Below, one piece after another: positions 60,366 through 64,000 of a stretch of DNA of 64,000 bases. The stretch is from Flavihumibacter rivuli (GTDB lineage Bacteria; Bacteroidota; Bacteroidia; Chitinophagales; Chitinophagaceae). The translations under genes were made by a program, and so were the position numbers. Within the stretch, counting starts at the first letter, position 1. Each line of letters starts with the position of its first letter. The DNA is taken from the NCBI RefSeq assembly GCF_018595685.2, contig NZ_CP092334.1:1020001-1084000 (forward strand), written 5' to 3'. The notes below the pieces were generated by a model. It saw only the letters and a program-made list of their open reading frames with translations. It made no database searches and was not told the DNA's origin.

Positions 60366-61610
60366 ATGGCTATTGACAAAAATGGCCGCGACCGGGATAT
60401 TGCCGGCTACGATGCCTTTTCCGGGAGCAGCGGCGATGGGAACAATTTCCTTTGGTGGTGCGCAGGGGCACATACACCCTTATTAAAACAATACCCAACG
60501 GAACAAAACAAATATGCCGGCCTTGGCGGGGTACTGCTGGCCACCTTTGTGCTGGCTGCCCTTTCCTCCGGTTATGCATTTTACACCATCTTTGGGAATG
60601 CCCTATGGGCTGTCCTTTTTGCAATGGTATGGGGACTCATCATCTTTAATTTTGACCGTTTCCTCGTATCGACCATCCGTAAATACGGCATTTCACCAGC
60701 CAGGCAATGGCGGATGGCCATCCCACGGATCCTGCTGGCCGTCATGATTGGGATCACTATTGCCCGCCCCCTGGAATTAAAACTTTTTGAAAAAGAGATC
60801 AACACCCAGGTGGAAGCCAATATCCATACCAAGGTGCAAGAGAATGACCGGCAATTACAAATGGAAACTGAAAGACAACTCCAGCAGTCGAGAATGGAAA
60901 AGGACAGGATATTGGCAAGAAAGCAGGCCATGGAAGACACCCTGCTCCTGATGCAGCAGGCCTACCTTCGGGAAGCAGATGGAACCGGCGGCTCAGGCCA
61001 AAGGGGAATTGAACGGATCACACGCCTCAAGATGGATGCCTTTGGCCAGACCCGGGCATCATTCGCCAATGAGTCAGCTGCGCTGGACTCTGCACTTGCT
61101 TACCATAACCGGATCATCACCTCTGTTAATGATAGCCTGGAAGCCAAAAGGGTAGCCTACGCCCTGGCGATACGGAACAATATCGGTTTCCTGGAAAGGA
61201 ATAAGGCCTTGCAGGACCTGAACGAAAAAGAGCCCAGTGTTTTCTGGAGCAACCTGTTTATTAGCCTGCTCATTATCCTTCTCGAAACCGCGCCGATCAT
61301 CGCAAAAATGATGTTGCCTGTCGGCCCTTACGATATTGCATTGGCGCAGGAAGAACTGGTACCGATGTCGAGGCTTGAAAACACCCTGGAAGAAGAACAG
61401 CAGCGCACCCGGAAGTTCAGCAGCCTGTACCGCAAACAACAGGCTGAAATGGATGAGGCATTGTTACAACAGACCAGGAAGATGCACCAGGATTATACCG
61501 ACCGTAAGATCAGGGATTGGGAAGAAGGAAAATGGGAGCGGGGAGGGGAAGCACCCCTCACAGACCTGATCAGGGATATCAGGCGACACCATGAGGCCGA
61601 TGAGGAATAA
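60366..61610 (+). CDS. DUF4407 domain membrane protein
   Basis: Membrane protein of 414 residues, family DUF4407, function unknown. Helices: YAGLGGVLLATFVLAALSSG (about 50-70), ALWAVLFAMVWGLIIFNF (79-96), ILLAVMIGITIARPLEL (122-138) and a fourth at about 294-312. Between the third and fourth lies a long Glu/Gln/Arg-rich coiled coil (NTQVEANIHTKVQENDRQLQ), probably extracytoplasmic or cytoplasmic depending on topology, and a second coiled coil at the C-terminus (ENTLEEEQQRTRKFSSLYRK). The motif NFDRFLVSTIRK after the second helix is a family mark. A GTG precedes the chosen ATG. Confidence 0.82.
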   Translation: MAIDKNGRDRDIAGYDAFSGSSGDGNNFLWWCAGAHTPLLKQYPTEQNKYAGLGGVLLATFVLAALSSGYAFYTIFGNALWAVLFAMVWGLIIFNFDRFLVSTIRKYGISPARQWRMAIPRILLAVMIGITIARPLELKLFEKEINTQVEANIHTKVQENDRQLQMETERQLQQSRMEKDRILARKQAMEDTLLLMQQAYLREADGTGGSGQRGIERITRLKMDAFGQTRASFANESAALDSALAYHNRIITSVNDSLEAKRVAYALAIRNNIGFLERNKALQDLNEKEPSVFWSNLFISLLIILLETAPIIAKMMLPVGPYDIALAQEELVPMSRLENTLEEEQQRTRKFSSLYRKQQAEMDEALLQQTRKMHQDYTDRKIRDWEEGKWERGGEAPLTDLIRDIRRHHEADEE

Positions 61611-61651
61611 GGGACAAATAGGCTGCTGGTGATAACCACAGGATTAGCAGA

Positions 61652-61680
61652 TAAAAAATAGCCCCCGAACCGGGGGCTAT
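61652..61680 (-). terminator. Terminator of low-complexity lipoprotein gene
   Basis: ATAGCCCCCG (61658-61667) and CGGGGGCTAT (61671-61680) form a 10-base stem followed on the minus strand by TTTTTT. A reverse-direction role for the DUF4407 gene is less likely as no T run follows on that side. Confidence 0.85.
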
Positions 61681-61689
61681 CTATTTCAA

Positions 61690-62223
61690 TTAATCCTTTC
61701 CTTTGCCTTTTCCTTTGCCATTACTCTGGCCTTTGCCATTTCCATTACCATTCCCTTTTCCTTTCGCGTTTCCATTCTCCTTACGGTCATCATCATCATC
61801 CTTTTCTTTCTTTCCACCCCTGCCTTTCCATTCATTGTATTCATTGTCATTGTACCTGGCATACCTTACATATTGCTCGTCAAGGTAGAGCCTTCCGTCG
61901 GACCCTTGCCAGTAATAATATCCAGCAGCATTCTTGTAGTAATACCTTCCATCACCAAAGGGACGGATAACAATATCAGGTGTCCGGATTATGATCAAGG
62001 GGTAATAGACCACTTGCTTCTTCCGATGACCTGGTGCATGGTCTTTGGCGGAACCACCATAGACCTTCTTTGCCTGGCCGGGAGGCAGCTTGTTCGGGCG
62101 ATCATCCACAATGATCACGGTTGGCTGGCTGGGACGAGGCGCTGGCCTGCTAACGGTTCGGGAGCTACTGCAGGCGCCCAGCAGGAAACTGCCCAGGACT
62201 ACCGCTTGTAAAGTTTTTTGCAT
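61690..62223 (-). CDS. Lipoprotein with low-complexity GKGNGN tail
   Basis: Unrecognised exported protein of 177 residues. The signal ends SFLLGAC with lipobox Cys18. A Pro/Ser linker and a short conserved-looking segment PNKLPPGQAKKVYG, then KDHAPGHRKK, precede a beta-rich part with many tyrosines (DGRYYYKNAAGYYYWQGSDG). The C-terminus is an acidic stretch (KKEKDDDDDRKEN) and a Gly/Lys/Asn repeat (GKGNGNGNGKGQ). Such tails are probably disordered. The PPGQAKK motif recurs in small Bacteroidota exported proteins of unknown function. Confidence 0.7.
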   Translation of the reverse strand: MQKTLQAVVLGSFLLGACSSSRTVSRPAPRPSQPTVIIVDDRPNKLPPGQAKKVYGGSAKDHAPGHRKKQVVYYPLIIIRTPDIVIRPFGDGRYYYKNAAGYYYWQGSDGRLYLDEQYVRYARYNDNEYNEWKGRGGKKEKDDDDDRKENGNAKGKGNGNGNGKGQSNGKGKGKGKD

Positions 62224-62288
62224 AGGGAGCATTTGAGGGTTTAGTTTAGTTAATCAAACTATTTGCCAAAAACCCGCAAAGTACGGTT

Positions 62289-62747
62289 ATGAAAAATTTG
62301 TTTTTGTTTTTATTAACACTGGCCAGCATTAACACCTATGCACAAACGAACGAGGAAGAAGCAGTAAAGCAAACCGTTTCCAACCTGTTTACGGCTATGC
62401 GTAACAGTGATACCAGCCTGTTAAGGTCAGTTTTCGCGCCTGAGGCCGTACTTCAAACCATTGCGAAGAAAAAGGACGGAAGCATCATGGTAAGGAATGA
62501 ACAGGTAAGCGCCTTTGTCAGCTCACTGGCTAAACCCCATACGGATATTTACGATGAAAGGATCGTTTTCGACAAGGTCCTGATCGATACTGACCTGGCC
62601 ACGGTCTGGACACCCTATCAATTTTATATTGGCACCAAATTCAGCCATTGTGGCGTCAACTCCTTTCAGCTGGTAAAAATGAATGGGGAATGGAAGATCC
62701 AATACATCATTGATACCAGGAGGAAGGAAAATTGCGTCGGGCAATAA
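62289..62747 (+). CDS. Exported NTF2/SnoaL-like fold protein
   Basis: Secreted protein of 152 residues with a signal peptide ending INTYAQ (cleavage near residue 19). The mature protein looks like an NTF2-like alpha+beta barrel: EEEAVKQTVSNLFTAMRNSD, then SVFAPEAVLQT, the segment ATVWTPYQFYIGTKFSHCGVN and the final strand FQLVKMNGEWKIQYIIDTRR. The fold hosts both binding proteins and small-molecule enzymes; no activity is assigned. Its TAA stop abuts the TAA of the convergent gene. Confidence 0.8.
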   Translation: MKNLFLFLLTLASINTYAQTNEEEAVKQTVSNLFTAMRNSDTSLLRSVFAPEAVLQTIAKKKDGSIMVRNEQVSAFVSSLAKPHTDIYDERIVFDKVLIDTDLATVWTPYQFYIGTKFSHCGVNSFQLVKMNGEWKIQYIIDTRRKENCVGQ

Positions 62748-64000
62748 TTACTTCTTTGAGAGTTTGTACTTCTTGTTCACCTTGGGGTTGTTGAAATAAT
62801 CATTCAACTCATCCTCGCTCAGCACCCCTGTATCCAACATGGGGACATCGATCAGCTGTGTCTGGGTCTGTTTCAACTCATCGCGTAACTTCTTGATCTT
62901 GGCGAGGATGTCGGGATCCTTTTCACTGTTCAGGATATTATCAGAAAGCAGGTACTCCAGGCGCTTGATACTGGTACGGACCTGTGCGGCAGAATTCTGC
63001 TCATAGGTCTTAACCGGGGCCACGGCTTCCTTAACCGGTACCAGGGTCACCCCCACACTGGGCAGTATCTTACCGGCATTCTTCTGGCTTTCATCAGGCA
63101 TGGTAGATAGGATGGTACCGCCCATGGCCATGGTGCCCGAAGTAAGGTCGAAACCGGTCCGGGTATTCTTGGTTGACCTTACTTTTTTATCCAATTCCTT
63201 AAAAGTAAACTTCAGTTGCAGGATATAGCGCTCTACATCCTTTACCATTTTATTGTATTCCTGGAGGCGGTAGGGATAATTAATGGCATCCCGAACATAT
63301 ACCCTCACAGCTGCAGTGTCACGATTCAGGAACTTATCAGTTCCCACAAAGGTGATGATCAGTGGGCGGACATTTGCCGAATCCTTTCCTTCCCGCACAT
63401 AATCGTAGGGGATCACCCATTTGAATTCATCATTGCATTTATTGACCCCCTGGTAGCTTTTGATGGGCACACTGGTTAGGGTGGTGATGGCGTCAATTGG
63501 GAAACTGCCGGTTTCACACTGCACCCTGAACGATAGGGTATCACCTTCGTCGATCATCATATTGTTCAGGATCGTAGGCTTGATCCTGGAAGGAATGATC
63601 TCTGTATTGTAAAAAACGAGGGTAAAGAAGGTATCAACACGCTCCTTGGGGTTCTGGAGATTTTGTACACCCAGGTAAACCTTATACTCCTGGTCATATT
63701 TCAACCTGCCGGAAAGGAAATAACTCTTATCTGCCTTGAAGCTAAGGACACCTATATCCTTATTGATCCGCAAACCAACCGGTGCATTTTTCAGGAACCA
63801 GAAATACTGTGAAGAATCCCTATTGATATCCAGGTCATAGGATAGGGTAGAATCCACATGCAGGGTTATATAAGGATTTAGGTTCAGGATCCGAAGGGTA
63901 GTGTCTTCCTTAACCTGTACTGGAACGGTATCCAATACCGGGTGTTGGGTGGTACTATCAACCTGTGCATTCGCAACAAAGCCAGACAAAAGTGCAATAA
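62748..64000 (-). CDS. Exported protein of unknown function, N-terminus beyond window
   Basis: Long exported protein cut by the right edge; 417 codons are visible and the remaining part is the first residues of its signal peptide (visible end IALLSGFVANAQ, cleavage after AQ). The central part has repeated beta-strand segments with Ig/cadherin-like character (YFWFLKNAPVGLRINKDIG, LIITFVGTDKFLNRDTAAVR). A helical C-terminal region (VRTSIKRLEYLLSDNILN, DPDILAKIKKLRDELKQTQT) follows. No enzyme motif is seen. It faces the NTF2-like gene and its stop abuts it. Confidence 0.72.
   Translation of the reverse strand, partial: IALLSGFVANAQVDSTTQHPVLDTVPVQVKEDTTLRILNLNPYITLHVDSTLSYDLDINRDSSQYFWFLKNAPVGLRINKDIGVLSFKADKSYFLSGRLKYDQEYKVYLGVQNLQNPKERVDTFFTLVFYNTEIIPSRIKPTILNNMMIDEGDTLSFRVQCETGSFPIDAITTLTSVPIKSYQGVNKCNDEFKWVIPYDYVREGKDSANVRPLIITFVGTDKFLNRDTAAVRVYVRDAINYPYRLQEYNKMVKDVERYILQLKFTFKELDKKVRSTKNTRTGFDLTSGTMAMGGTILSTMPDESQKNAGKILPSVGVTLVPVKEAVAPVKTYEQNSAAQVRTSIKRLEYLLSDNILNSEKDPDILAKIKKLRDELKQTQTQLIDVPMLDTGVLSEDELNDYFNNPKVNKKYKLSKK

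Noticed and set aside
1-64000. CRISPR arrays, tRNA or rRNA genes, insertion sequences, prophage or defence islands
   Set aside because: None seen by eye: no spaced direct-repeat array, no cloverleaf or CCA ends, no transposase or integrase motifs, and no known defence genes.

Overview
The window reads as an ordinary chromosomal segment of a member of the Bacteroidota, most probably family Chitinophagaceae. Many intergenic regions carry the TAnnTTTG -7 element used by the primary sigma factor of this phylum, and Shine-Dalgarno sequences are not conspicuous. Lipoprotein signals end in short SC/AC lipoboxes, and two secreted proteins end in type IX sorting-like folds. The gene set includes long signal peptidase I, DUF4407, DUF1835, YdeI/DUF3052 and an EF-G-like paralogue. 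The assignment rests on gene content and promoter style only; there is no rRNA to confirm it.

Layout. 1-2632 (minus) is the end of a surface glycan operon: a Gfo/Idh/MocA oxidoreductase followed by two glycosyltransferases, the last cut by the window edge. 2700-9246 (plus) holds rpsO, pnp, prmA, plsY, an M48 lipoprotein protease, a DUF3052/YdeI protein and a CYTH phosphatase/cyclase-like protein. 9250-14006 has dnaG, tcdA, a rhodanese-thioredoxin lipoprotein overlapping a YkgJ protein, and two tandem paralogous small acidic proteins. 14335-20269 is a topoisomerase IV operon (B and A subunits) enclosing a DUF1835 protein and a glyoxalase-fold protein. 20326-26358 has two exported proteins, smpB, accD, pgi and threonine aldolase. 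26787-30337 is smc. 30634-36837 carries a DUF486 membrane protein, trmN6, tsaD, an ABC permease and the EF-G-like GTPase. 36926-41106 contains small exported proteins and an orphan LytTR regulator facing two secreted sorting-domain-like proteins. 41107-49464 has a P-type ATPase, an AI-2E transporter, thiolase, a GNAT protein, an S41 protease and pdhB. 49465-53800 is the regulatory part: an untracked 50-residue membrane protein, a repeat-rich region with a sigma-54-like promoter, an NtrC-type regulator without a DNA-binding domain, a MerR/cobalamin-binding regulator and lepB. 53828-64000 has cdd, csaA, a Tat-exported oxidoreductase, a SirB1-like protein, topA, DUF4407 and three exported proteins.

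Most genes are core information processing (rpsO, pnp, dnaG, parE/parC, smc, topA, tsaD, trmN6, smpB) or central metabolism (pgi, accD, pdhB, thiolase). I see no tRNA, rRNA, CRISPR array, insertion sequence or prophage, and no clear horizontally acquired island or defence system. The best leads are small: the regulatory region 49770-49936 with its unusual sigma-54-family regulator, the hidden small membrane protein gene, the noncanonical EF-G, the paired acidic proteins, a MerR/B12 regulator beside a palindromic lepB promoter, and several structured noncoding elements.
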